Of a stretch of 64,000 nucleotides of DNA, positions 34,324 to 45,334 are shown in pieces. The number at the start of each line of letters is the position of its first letter. The first letter of the stretch is position 1. The notes beneath the pieces are model-generated. The model worked only from the letters and a program-made list of their open reading frames with translations, was not told where the DNA came from and did not search any database. The stretch is from Topomyia yanbarensis. Taxonomy: Eukaryota; Arthropoda; Insecta; Diptera; Culicidae. Made by a program: the position numbers and the translations under genes. The DNA is taken from assembly GCF_030247195.1 (NCBI RefSeq), contig NC_080672.1, positions 376,192,166-376,256,165 on the forward strand. The letters are read 5' to 3'.

Positions 34324-34626
34324 GCTTGTCCCAAATAAATTTTTCGAAGAAAAAAAAACCAATGAAACAAACGCAAAACCCTGATCGGTAATAACATTTT
34401 AGTTACTTCTTAACACTTTAAAATTATTTACGTTGAAATTTCTATGAAAAAGATTCAATTTAAGATGGCGCAAAAATCAGCACAACAAAAGATTTTTCGA
34501 CGGCGTTTAAAGAGTCTTTAATAAAAATGAAAAAAAAAAGATTTTTCGCTCGTTTTTTCACACTGCTTAGTGCAGCTGTGACAATAATGAACTATAACTT
34601 CAACTTGGTATAAAAAGTGAGCTACT

Positions 34627-35027
34627 TATTCCCAAACAATGCTCCTCAAGTAGTCTGGCTGGAAATGAGAGTCATCAGTCTGCAATCTACGAAGTATACC
34701 GTGCTTAGGCAACGCAACATAACGCATATTGTCGTATAGGTTGGGACGCTGTATAGGTTGGGACAGCTCGATATTGTCGTTCCTATGCAGTGTTGCCATC
34801 TGTTAATTGTAGCACATACTAGACTCGAGTCTAGTATGTGCTACAATTAACAGATGGCAACACTGCATAGGAACGAAAATATCGAACTGTCCCAATCTAT
34901 ACAGCGTCCCAACCTATACGACAATATGCGTTGTGTTGCGTTGCGTAAGCACGGTATACTTCGTAGATTGCAGACTGATGACTCTCATTTCCAGCCAGGC
35001 TACTTGAGGAGCATTGTTTGGGAATAA
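34627..35027. repeat. Near-perfect 400-bp palindrome with no spacer
   Basis: The axis lies in agactcgagtct (34821-34832). About 200 bp on each side are mirror complements with roughly six mismatches by eye (about 97%). The arms contain gtcgtataggttgggac twice in tandem-like fashion, and atgcagtgttgccatctgtt. The sequence would extrude a long cruciform. Its mirrored ends (ttattcccaaacaa / ttgtttgggaataa) may be true element ends, but no target duplication is clear. The minus-strand frame 34914-35222 is unrecognised. Confidence 0.85.
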
Positions 35028-35751
35028 CAATTGATCCAGTCCAAGCGAGAATTTCGCCTGAGAACCACCATTGCTGGCCACGACCATCTTTACCGTAGCT
35101 TGGGATATGAGAAAGAAAGTGTTGATGTGGTACTTACTTAACGGAAGGCCCCGACTCAGTGACGCTCCCATAAGTACCACGGATTGGGTAGCGGGTGGGT
35201 TGTTAGTCAGGATTCGCCTCAAGCAAGCGATGCGACTGAGAATTTATTTTCGTGCATAAGAAGTTTGAATAGTTTATTGACTAGGCTACGTAAATGCTCG
35301 CGATGCGAAGGTGTTTAACCTCTGGATAACCGTTTATCGAGAGTTTGTTTCATCGAAAACAATTTGAGCTCCGGACAGCCGGCTGTCGGGAGGGTTGTCG
35401 ACAATATAAAATGGACCATAAATTATTGATTTAATTTAATTGATATATTGGCCTAAAAGTGAGCCAATGAATATGACAATAAAACGTATGTTCTTCGTGC
35501 TGGTATGACTGCTGCGAATTGGTAGCTGGCTTCTGATTCTTCTCGAGAAACTATCAATTCCCATTTTTTTCACTCAGACAATACCATGCGCATTCCTCAC
35601 GCACATTAAATTCCCAGTGGATTAGTTCCCTATTTGGTCAAATAAACACTAAACAAACAAATAAATTAGTTTGCTTTGTCCAAAGAGATGTCAGCTAGAT
35701 TGGCATCAACCGGCGGATACGTGTTCCCTTGCAATGCCATCAAATCAAAGA
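35028..35751. other. No gene recognised
   Basis: Contains short frames only. The stretch lies between the palindrome and the 3' tail of the minus-strand non-LTR element and shows no clear structure. Confidence 0.35.
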
Positions 35752-38700
35752 ACATTTGTATTTGTATTTAACAATTTACGTCTATCTGACAATGAGTCTT
35801 AATGAACTAAATTAAAAATAACAAACGATTTCTAAACTGTGCAGAACTAATGACGAAGTCGAAGTTGTCGGTAAAATCGTTGAAGCGACGGACCATTGCT
35901 AGTATCGGGCTGTTGGCAGCGTAGTTAGTGTTGCGCATTTCAGTTTGCAGCAGTGTTCGAGGACGCAGGACACGGGTTGGTGCGTAGAGGTTAATTTGTG
36001 ATAGGAGATCGGGAGCATCATATTCGGCGAAAAGAAGCTTAGATACGAAGGTGGCTTGCGACGCGTGTCTACGATCTTCTAAAGTGTGCAGTCCTAGTAA
36101 TCGACAACGGTCTTCGTATGGTGGCAAGTTCAGCGGATCATTCCAAGGCAATTGACGTAACGCATATCTTATGAATCTGCGCTGGACAGCTTCAATTCGT
36201 TGGCTCCAAATTGTATGGTAGGGGCGCCAGACGACGTTTGCAAATTCCAACTGTGAGCGCACCAGTGAACAATACAACGCTTTGAAGCACAAAGGGTCCC
36301 GGAATTCGTTGGATATTTTGAACGTAAAACCTAACAGACGGTTAGCTTTGTCAATGATCGTTGAGAAGTGATGGGTGTACGTTAGCCTTTCATCAAGGAT
36401 GACGCCCAAATCTTTTACATTGAAAGAAACATGCTCCTCGTTCGATGAAATCTGATAACAAAACATTTAGCAACACTAAGAACCATCATGTTTCTTTTAC
36501 ACCAACTATAAAAGGTATCAACGAGATACTGTAGCTCACGGCAATCGGCTTCTTTCCTTACAATTAGAAATATTTTCAAGTCGTCGGCGAACAACAGTTT
36601 CCCTCCACGCATTAAGACGAAAACAACATCATTCACGAACAGTAAAAACAGTAGCGAACCAAGCGTACTACCTTGAGGAACTCCAGAATGGTTGGAAAAG
36701 GACTAAGATTCATTGTCGCCAATTTGAACAACGACTTTACGGCGAACAAGGTATGATCGAAGCCAACGGCAGAATCGGGCAGTGCATCCAAGTTTATCAA
36801 TCTTCGTTAGCAGTTAAGTGTCATGGTTAAGTGTCGAAAGCAGCGTTAAGATCTGTGTAGATCGTGTCCACCTGCAGTTGTTTGGACATTTGTTCCGTAC
36901 AAAAGGATGTGAAGGAGACCAGGTTCGTTTCCACAGATCGACCGGGAAAGAATCCGTGCTGACAAGTGCTTATGTAATGTTTACTAACAGAGAACAGCAC
37001 CTCGTTGATAATGTTTGACTCGACTCTCAGCGAAGTGATTCCCCGGTAGTTCTCGATGTTGCTTTTGTCACCTTTCTTGTGTACCGGAAACATGACTGAA
37101 CACTTCCAATCATCGAGAATTTTTTGCTGCTGAAGTGACACATTGAAAAGGTGCGTCAGTGGAATCGCTAAAATATCCGAACATTTTTTCAGAACAGCTG
37201 AAGGCATAGCACTTAGTCCTGGAGCATACGACGATTTCGTTTTTTGTATTGTAGAGTGAACCGTTTGTTTCTGAAATGGTGAATACATCCATATCCACCG
37301 CACCAACGGGAACATCACGGGACGCGTTGTCGAGCTCGATGGCAGTTGGCGCATCAGTCGTGAAGACACTCGAGAAGTAACTGGCAAATAGGGAGCACTT
37401 TGTCGCCGTCGTAGTCGCTACTTCGCCATTGTAGACCATCCTAGACGGAAGACCCGTTTCCTTCCTCTTCGTATTAACAAAAGTCCAGAAGCCCTTCGAA
37501 TTTCGTCGTAAGTTTTGTTGGATGCGGTTCACATATCCTTTGTACAGCAATTTATTATAACAGCGGTACTCATGGATATTGCGAAAAAGCGCTTGAGAAT
37601 AGGGCATCGTCGATTTGTGTACGCACGTAGAGCTTTGGCACGGATGCGTTTCAGATTCCGAAGTATTGCGTTCGACCAGGGAGGCTTCCTGGGAGGTTGA
37701 TAATTTGGAACAGATTTTTCAACACAGTTAAGGAGTAACCGATTATAGAGATCAACTGCAACATCTACATCCACTTGATCAAGTAGTACACTCCAGTCAA
37801 TCAGCAACAGTGAACGGCGTAGAGCTACTAGATCAGTTTTGCGAAAATTACGACGATTCACAGCTAAAGCTTCTTCATATAGTGGTGAACTAATGGTGGA
37901 AATGGATATTTCTAAAGCGGGATGATAGTTATCCAAAGAAACGATCACACTGGAAACTTCACTCACAGAACACTCAGGCAAAGCATTCTCATTGACGAAG
38001 ACAAGGTCAAGAAAACGAGATTGATGGTTGAAAATCGTGCTTACTTGACTTAGTCCGTGAAAAGCCATCGCGTCCAGAAGTAAGCGGCTGGCAGGATTTG
38101 TTGTCGAGGATAACGGGTTAGGGTAAGCGTACCGACGTCCAGAAGAAACCCACATGAGTTCTGGTTGGTTTAAATCGCCAAGGACTATCATCACATCGTT
38201 TGTATCTGCCTGAGAAGAGGCGCGCTCTATGGAGTCTAGGTGGAACTGCATAATAGAACAATCAAGTCGTTTTTCTGGAGGAATGTAAACAGCTCCAATA
38301 AAGTAGTTCTTCGTTTGCGTGGTAATCTTCGTCCAAACTGCTTCAATGCTTGATGAATTATCCACACCAAACTCACAGGATGCAAGTGCGGAAGAAACAG
38401 CAATTAAAACTCCCCTGCCGCGACCATGGATACTGTTACGAGCACCTCGATCCGCACGATAAACCGCGTAAGAATCCCCGAAGAGCTGCATCGATGTAAT
38501 ACGATCATTAAGCCAAGTTTCCATTAGAACGAAGATATCGTAGTCGCCGTCAAGAGCAGCCAAGTACAAGTCCTCGATTTTCGTCCATAGCCCTCTGACG
38601 TTTTGGTAATACAATCGCAAACCATCGACGTCACGTGCCAAGCGTCCCGACAAATTGCAAGGACGTGATGTACCCGATGACAAGCTGGAAACCAGAAGGT

Positions 38701-38878
38701 TTTCAGGAAACGGATAGTCATTTAAAGCAAAATACTCGCCTGAGAAGGGAGTTGGGAAGAAAATTACATACGACACACTATGTGCAATTCTGAATATAAT
38801 GAATAATAATAATATAATTATTTGCAATAAAATAAGATCGGAAAAATTAGTTGAATAACCAAGGTAGTTCATTTACAA
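35752..38878 (-). mobile_element. Non-LTR retrotransposon, family N, copy 1 (near full-length ORF2)
   Basis: About 3.1 kb on the minus strand with endonuclease and reverse transcriptase regions and a 3' tail of AAATAC units instead of pure poly(A) (35752-35770, tgtatttgtattt on the plus strand). A second copy with the same tail lies on the plus strand at 45.3-47.8 kb. No ORF1 (gag-like) is seen upstream, so the 5' end is probably truncated or the family has one ORF. It sits within sequence carrying copies of the TAGGTTGGGAC motif on both sides (34.9 and 38.95 kb). Confidence 0.8.
35807..38872 (-). pseudogene. Endonuclease-reverse transcriptase ORF, jockey/CR1-group-like, frameshifted
   Basis: The first frame (38872-37529, 447 codons) starts with a hydrophobic stretch, then an AP-endonuclease domain: LRLYYQNVRGLWTKIEDLY, VLMETWLND (catalytic E), VLGDLNQPE and DLVFVNENAL, with LDNYHPAL as the terminal S/D-H motif. 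The linker continues RAKALRAYTNRRCPILKRFF, where the frame breaks, and resumes at 37607-37110 (RCYNKLLYKGYVNRIQQNLR). The palm is spread over 37387-36827 (QHGFFPGRSVETNL, IYTDLNAAFDT), 36636-36415 (GGKLLFADDLKIF, the active-site dyad) and 36466-35807 (NEFRDPLCFKALYCSLVRSQ to the C-terminus). At least four frameshifts are needed, so it is inactive. No RNase H is seen. Clade is inferred from the YYQNVRGL endonuclease motif and palm pattern. Confidence 0.88.
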
Positions 38879-41800
38879 AGATAGCACTGTTGATGAATCA
38901 CCTTACAAAATAGGTGATAAGGGACGCGGACGAAAATAGCTGACCACCGCCCAACCTATACGACAATCCCTTATATCTATTTTGTAATCAAAGTTGGAAA
39001 AATTAAAATATGTATCAATCCGCACGCGGTTCTTTTTTCTCAATTTAGTACCAAATGTCATCAATAGGTTAAAGGTGTAGTCGAACAGTTTTTCACAAAA
39101 CCATGGTAATAGTGGGAGATGACGAACGGAACAACCACAAGCTTACGCAACGAGCCAAACTGGGTTTTAAAATTACCATGATTTGTAAATTTTCTGGGAA
39201 ATTTGCAATCGTTTATCTGCGATTAGTGAATTCCTGCAATAATTTAGGTGAATCAAGCTTAAAGATTTTTTTTGATTAGAGTGTTTTGGGTGAACCCTTT
39301 CTATGTTTTTTTGTTATGGAGGTCTTGAACCTTAGGGTTCATTCAACTATATCGGAATAGTTGATTACTGATTACAGATTGTGGTCTTCGATCGATTGTA
39401 ATTGCGCAACTGATAAATTGAGAAATCGTAAAAGATGCGAATGGCGTTCGAGGTTCAATGCTCTAATTTATTGCCGGCATGCTTTTGATTTTATGATCCC
39501 CCGAGGATGCCTCTTATAATTTTCGACTCTTCCTACAACAGAGCACGAGATCTGCCTCTTGATAATAGAAGCAAAAAAAACGATAATCGGTTATCAGTTG
39601 ATTGGTCTCCAATCAACCACAAGATCGTCTCAATCGTTCCACCGCCGCACCGGTTGACATTTAAACCATCCTCCATCGTCGCCGTAACTGCTGCAGAGGA
39701 AGTGATGGCTGCCAACGTAGAAATATAAACAATTTCGAAAATGTCACTTCGCCGACTCGATTCAATTATATCGATCGTGAACCGACCAATGGGCGAAACT
39801 AACAAATGTACACAAACAGAGATTTGATTAATATCTGAAAGAGGAGTAAAAATACTTTATAAAAAATATAAAAACTCATTTATAAATATTCCACACTTCA
39901 TGAAAATCAATAAAAAACAAAACGGCGCATCCGACTTTCAACTGTAAACAAAATGCCAGGCGGGTTACGCCTCTGCATTTCTAAGGTAGTGTATACAGGC
40001 GAAATTGACAGCATCATTGTTTACAAGGTCCATAAATAGAATCGCCCTAAACAAAAACCAAGTGCTTGTTACGCCCAGGAGGAATAACAAATTTTCCCCT
40101 CCAGCGAGCACGGCGAAAGCCACATTTGATTTTTGTTTTTTGGCGACACTGCAGGGCGAAATTGAGAGTCGTCAAAACAAGAGGGCGACTCGAAAATGGC
40201 CTAATCAACATTTCATAACAACACTCGGCGAAATAATCTGTTTTCAATTTTATCAACGAAAACGTTATTATATAAAACATTTTAGTTATGCTTCCGAAAA
40301 CTAGTATTGTTTCAAAGTGTTTCAATACATTTGAAAGCGCAGTATGCAAACACTGTTAAAATATGATTTAATTTTCTGAACCGAATTTTCAAAGCTATTT
40401 TTCTCGATTCGATATCATTGCGACTTCGGCCCTTTGGTCGATTCATGATCGATATAACGTGTATGTGATGATGCAGTCGTCGGTCGTTCCGTTCGCTGCA
40501 GCTGTGAGCCATACGAAATTCCCTTGCGACGGTCGGTAGTTTTTCCGAGAAAACCGATCCGAGGAAACACGTTTTCCAGCAACAGTTGTGTGCACTTGAC
40601 GTGCGGCGCATCGCAAATCATGAATGGAACGGTGAGCGATCACGGAAAAACAGTCAGTCACTCGACGACTCGATGTTGTGAATGGTCCATCATAAGACAG
40701 TAGGAATGTCTCAGATGAGCCACGCAATATGGACGACGACGTACGTGGAAAAACGGTACCATCTTCCTTCGTCGCATAGTAACGGAAAAACTGTTCCGAG
40801 AGACATTGCTCCCCGTTTAGGGCAAAGACCCCGTTAGTCAGATGGGAAAAAACTAGGGAAAACATTTTTTTATTATTTCAAAACTGACACCACCGGAAAG
40901 GTGACATAAAAAGCATCAAAATTGATTCTCCGCAGATGGTTCAGAACCAGTTGGTCGAGCAGGAATTAGCTACGAATAAAGCCACAGAAATATGACTCTG
41001 CCATGTGGGTCTAAATTTACGACACATGATTTATCATTCAACACTTCATATCATATCTGAAATGCACGCTCAATCTAGTCGGAATTCACCTGAAATCGTG
41101 CCATAAACTACCTAGACAAGGAACGCTCGGGTGGCTGGAAAGTAAGCCACAATGTGGTGGAGGTAGCGGAGTAGTAAAAGATGATTCAAACTGGTTCCCT
41201 TCGGGAGTGATTGATGCAGAATGCTTTGAACGATGCTAGAAACGCTACCTTTTATTCACATGGAAGAAAAAGTAGAAGCAGCCAGTCGCGGTCTGATGGT
41301 TGTCATCGTTATGAATGTGTATTATTGCGTTTGTCTTTTCGATGCTTCTCGTTATAGCCGTCTAGTCTGGGTCGAAGTTTGACTGAAAGAGCAGAGAAAA
41401 TTGTTCTACTTGCAGCAGAACTGTCGGCATCTGGAAGTCTGGCTTTGGGATGGATAAAGTTTTCTTTTCCGTTCGCTAGGGTGTCCCTCGTCTGTTGGAG
41501 TATCAAAGATTTTTTTATGATTCTTGATTCTTCCGTCGTGATGAGACATTACATTTAGTTTTAGTTTAAATTTAAGCAATGAATTTTGAAGATGTTCAAT
41601 ATCTATGCTTTCTCAATTTTCAACTCTTAGTCGTCAGTTCTCAGAAATTTGGATAATTTTCTAGAATTGTCGTTCGTCGTTCAATACTATGTTCCGATAG
41701 ACACCCTATATGGATTGTGCTACTTTTTCACCCCCCTCAAAACTTTAACGAACGACTTTGATACGAGATTATATGTGCCAGGATTGTGCTTTTTCGACGT

Positions 41801-41979
41801 TGTACTTTCTCTATATTGCAAAACTTGAACAGAGCAGCGACCGAACTATTTGCTCAATTGTGGCGCAATTTGTTATATAACAAGCCACTCGGAACGGAAT
41901 TTCCACTCGAAGGCACGACGTCGTTTCCTTACAAGCAAACCGAGATGAGTTTTTCGCGACGACGCTGATAGGATGTGTA
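38879..41979. other. Largest apparently gene-free stretch, likely host intergenic
   Basis: The first 100 bp hold a small hairpin (atcacctta/taggtgat) and one copy of cccaacctatacgaca (38949). The rest is less AT-rich than the window's repeats and matches none of them. The longest frame (40443-40865 minus, 140 codons) overlaps three other frames and has no domain. The region 40.4-41.5 kb could be promoter or UTR DNA of an unseen gene; nothing in the sequence proves it. Confidence 0.35.
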
Positions 41980-44888
41980 TTAGAGTGGCCCAAGGTTGTA
42001 TGAAAAAAGTGCAAAGTTTGGAATTTCAAACCTTACCCTCCAAAATGATAGTTTGGGTCCCCAACAAGCTTTCCTGAAAATTTCAGCTCATTTGGTTCAC
42101 TGCAAGGGGTTCCGCAAACTGCTCAAAGTTTGTATGGAAAAAAGAGACCAAATGTATGGAGAAATGCATCAGTTTCACATTTTCAGCTCTAGGTGGCGCC
42201 GTAATCGATGAGTCTTTCGTGTGAAAAAATAAGAATCTTCATGTAACAATGAATGGACTCGTGAAAACCGGAGGTCAATCTGATGACAGCAGACAAAGTT
42301 ATAAGCGCGCAAAGTTGAGGGTGTCATGTGCTGCAGTTGGGGTGGCTCTGTTCGAAAGTGCAAAAAAACCCTTGCTTATGAACGCACGAATTACATGAGG
42401 TAGAAACACTCGATTACATGGATTACAACTTCTAATAACTCAAAATGCGGGCTATTTGGAAGAGTGGTATCTTCGGCAAACTGGACAAGTATGTCAAGGG
42501 CTTTCCGGTAAAAACATGAATAACTCAGAATTCTCTCACTAGGTGGCGCTAGGGCGACTGAAAATGCCCTATACTTTTTTTTAAATAATGCTATAGCTCG
42601 TGATCGGGAACACTTGGCTGACCATAGTCTTCTGCAAAGTAGATCATAAGGTCAAGGGCTTTTCGACAGAAAACAGTTTAATTCAAAATTCTTCCTCTGG
42701 GCGGAGTTAGAGTGCCTGGAAAATTCTAACACTCTTTCATTTTATATTAGGCCATATCTCGTGATGGGAATCATTTAATGGGGCGGAGTGCTCGGCGCAG
42801 TAGTACAATTTCTAATGGTGAACATAATTCTCGTACTAAGCGACAATTTTTTTCTTTTTGGCTTATTCTCTCTCTCAAGTGAAAAGATCAGGTGGAGATG
42901 TAGAGTGGTTTTTTTCTAAACATTTCAAAATTGTTACCAGAATTTAAAAAACACATCTATTTTACATTTATTAATTTTATTGTGCTACAAAACCTTCCTT
43001 GATTTTAGTTCGTGTGGTCTCCGGAAAAGTCTGTCTATGCTGCTGCACTACTTGCAGAAGAAATTGCAGTTGATCTTCATTTTTCGTCAATTTTCCATAA
43101 TACTCCTGGATCACGTTAATACCTCGTTCCGCGCAATCGTTCACTACTAGTAATGCTTTAATTTTTTCCTGGCTTCTAAAAAATCTTCTAATTGATCCCA
43201 TTTTTTCGGATCTTCTTGAAGGAAATTCGCGGATATTCGGGTAATTTCGAAAAAATTCATTGAGTTTTGAGAAACGCAGCTTGACAACTCGTATGACTTC
43301 AACTCGTCTATAGAAGAAATATCCAATTTTATCTTACGTGTGTCCTCATTTTTACGTAATTTTAAATTTGATACCATTTTATGCTTCTCTTCGATAGATA
43401 CTTCTGGATCGTAAAGTGCCATTGTTACTAGTTCTTCACTTAAATAAAACAAATGTTTCGCTAACCGCGAGTCAGCCGTTTGGTATATATTGTTTGTATG
43501 ATCCGAATAAACATCTTTTAAACTAAGTAACTTCTTACCCAAGTTAATATCATTTCGAGCCGCTGATACGCAGTAAGGGGCGTTAAACCACGAAAAAATA
43601 TAAATACGCAAAATAAACAAACATCTCTCATGAAGGTTCATTTTAAATTGATCTCTAAAGAGTCATATTTTAGGCAATAAATTGCTTTTGCCATCCATCT
43701 AGCATGGCTGCGCGCTTCAGGTAGAGAAAATTTATTTTTTGTCGCTAAGGAATGCTAAAGCGATATCAAGCAATTCTTTGTAGTCATTTCGCTGCTGGTT
43801 GATCGCTGACTGCTCTTTTAAAAATCTTATTAATTCGTTTTTTTTCATCGCCAAGCTCTGCTACAATGCTGGCGTCTACCATATTTTCGTGAAACGATTG
43901 GTCCAGTGCTGACCACGCGGATTTGAATTTAATAAAACTATTCCACTCTACATCTCCACAAATAAATAAACCACTTTACATCTCCACCTGATCTTTTCAC
44001 TTGAGAGAGAGAATAAGCCAAAAAGAAAAAAAAATGTCGCTTAGTACGAGAATTATGTTCACCGTTAGAAATTGTACTACTGCGCCGAACACTCCGCCCC
44101 ATTAAATGATTCCCATCACGAGATATGGCCTAATATAAAATGAAAGAGTGTTAGAATTTTCCAGGCACTCTAACTCCGCCCAGAGGAAGAATTTTGAATT
44201 AAACTGTTTTCTGTCGAAAAGCCCTTGACCTTATGATCTACTTTGCAGAAGACTACGGTCAGCCAAGTGTTCCCGATCACGAGCTATAGCATTATTTAAA
44301 AAAAAGTATAGGGCATTTTCAGTCGCCCTAGCGCCACCTAGTGAGAGAATTCTGAGTTATTCATGTTTTTACCGGAAAGCCCTTGACATACTTGTCCAGT
44401 TTGCCGAAGATACCACTCTTCCAAATAGCCCGCATTTTGAGTTATTAGAAGTTGTAATCCATGTAATCGAGTGTTTCTACCTCATGTAATTCGTGCGTTC
44501 ATAAGCAAGGGTTTTTTTGCACTTTCGAACAGAGCCACCCCAACTGCAGCACATGACACCCTCAACTTTGCGCGCTTATAACTTTGTCTGCTGTCATCAG
44601 ATTGACCTCCGGTTTTCACGAGTCCATTCATTGTTACATGAAGATTCTTATTTTTTCACACGAAAGACTCATCGATTACGGCGCCACCTAGAGCTGAAAA
44701 TGTGAAACTGATGCATTTCTCCATACATTTGGTCTCTTTTTTCCATACAAACTTTGAGCAGTTTGCGGAACCCCTTGCAGTGAACCAAATGAGCTGAAAT
44801 TTTCAGGAAAGCTTGTTGGGGACCCAAACTTTCATTTTGGAGGGTAAGGTTTTGATTTCGAGATTTATGCCATTTTGGGCCAGTCTAA
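41980..44888. mobile_element. Long-TIR DNA transposon, about 0.93-kb arms, 6-bp duplication
   Basis: The element starts ttagagtggcccaa and ends with the inverted partner (gggccagtctaa). The left arm covers 41980-42913 and the right arm 43968-44888. Large parts are base-for-base identical; a 189-bp open frame in the left arm (42175-42363) is encoded identically in the right arm (44517-44705), and I estimate about 99% identity overall, apart from the outermost 40 bp. The direct repeat tgtgta flanks it (41974-41979 and 44889-44894). The 1.05-kb centre holds a single decayed minus-strand gene. The 6-bp duplication and the gene type could fit the IS3EU or a related superfamily, but this is a guess. 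Confidence 0.85.
42977..43935 (-). pseudogene. Unassigned transposon-associated gene, broken
   Basis: On the minus strand the conserved-looking order is: NDYKELLDIALAFLSDKK (about 43820-43765) then a stop; LPEARSHARWMAKAIYCLK (about 43727-43670); a stop; then the 164-codon frame 43641-43147 with CLFILRIYIFSWFNAPYCVS, HLFYLSEELVTMALYDPEVS and NFFEITRISANFLQEDPKKW; and after a frameshift in an A-rich run near 43150, KALLVVNDCAERGINVIQEY and QFLLQVVQQHR to the stop at 42977. The text resembles a protein type that I recall only as an uncharacterised, multicopy protein in arthropods and cnidarians; I cannot name a domain. At least two stops and one frameshift make this copy inactive. Its position between two long terminal inverted repeats argues for a transposase or accessory protein. 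Confidence 0.6.
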
Positions 44889-45334
44889 TGTGTATGAATA
44901 TGTATATATCTTCTTTCTCATCGTTCTGGTCGTCTAGCGCTGAATTGGAGATTGGATTCAACTTTCTTGTCGGCAGAAAGTTTGACCTTTGATTCGTTCC
45001 GAGATTTTTTTTATGAATTGGTTCTTGTTAATAGCATCTTGCTGCTCAGATTTCAAGCTGTTGCAAGTCAAGGTATCTTTGAGACTACATATTGGGATAG
45101 AGTAATAGGATCCTAAGTAGTCGTCAAGTACGTTCTGGGCAGTTCACTGAAGGGAAGGCAGTGTCAGCATTTCTTATAGCACCTTTTGAAAAAATAGGAA
45201 GGACATGGAGGCCCAAATTGTAAGGTTGAAATTAAACGCGCGATGCGAAGTTCTGCATTACATAAGCCACTTGTTATGATATTGTTCTTTGAAAATAAGC
45301 AAAGATAAAGCTTGTTTAAAAGCCACTTTAGACG
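44889..45334. other. No gene recognised
   Basis: The 0.44-kb interval between the long-TIR element and the truncated non-LTR copy contains no frame or repeat of note. Confidence 0.35.

Noticed and set aside
40443..40865. 140-codon minus-strand frame as a gene
   Set aside because: It overlaps two other frames on the same strand and shows no motif. The composition could reflect a promoter or UTR.
42175..44705. Identical 62-residue frames at 42175-42363 and 44517-44705 as a duplicated gene
   Set aside because: They are the two arms of the long-TIR element; the identity reflects the inverted repeat, not a gene family.
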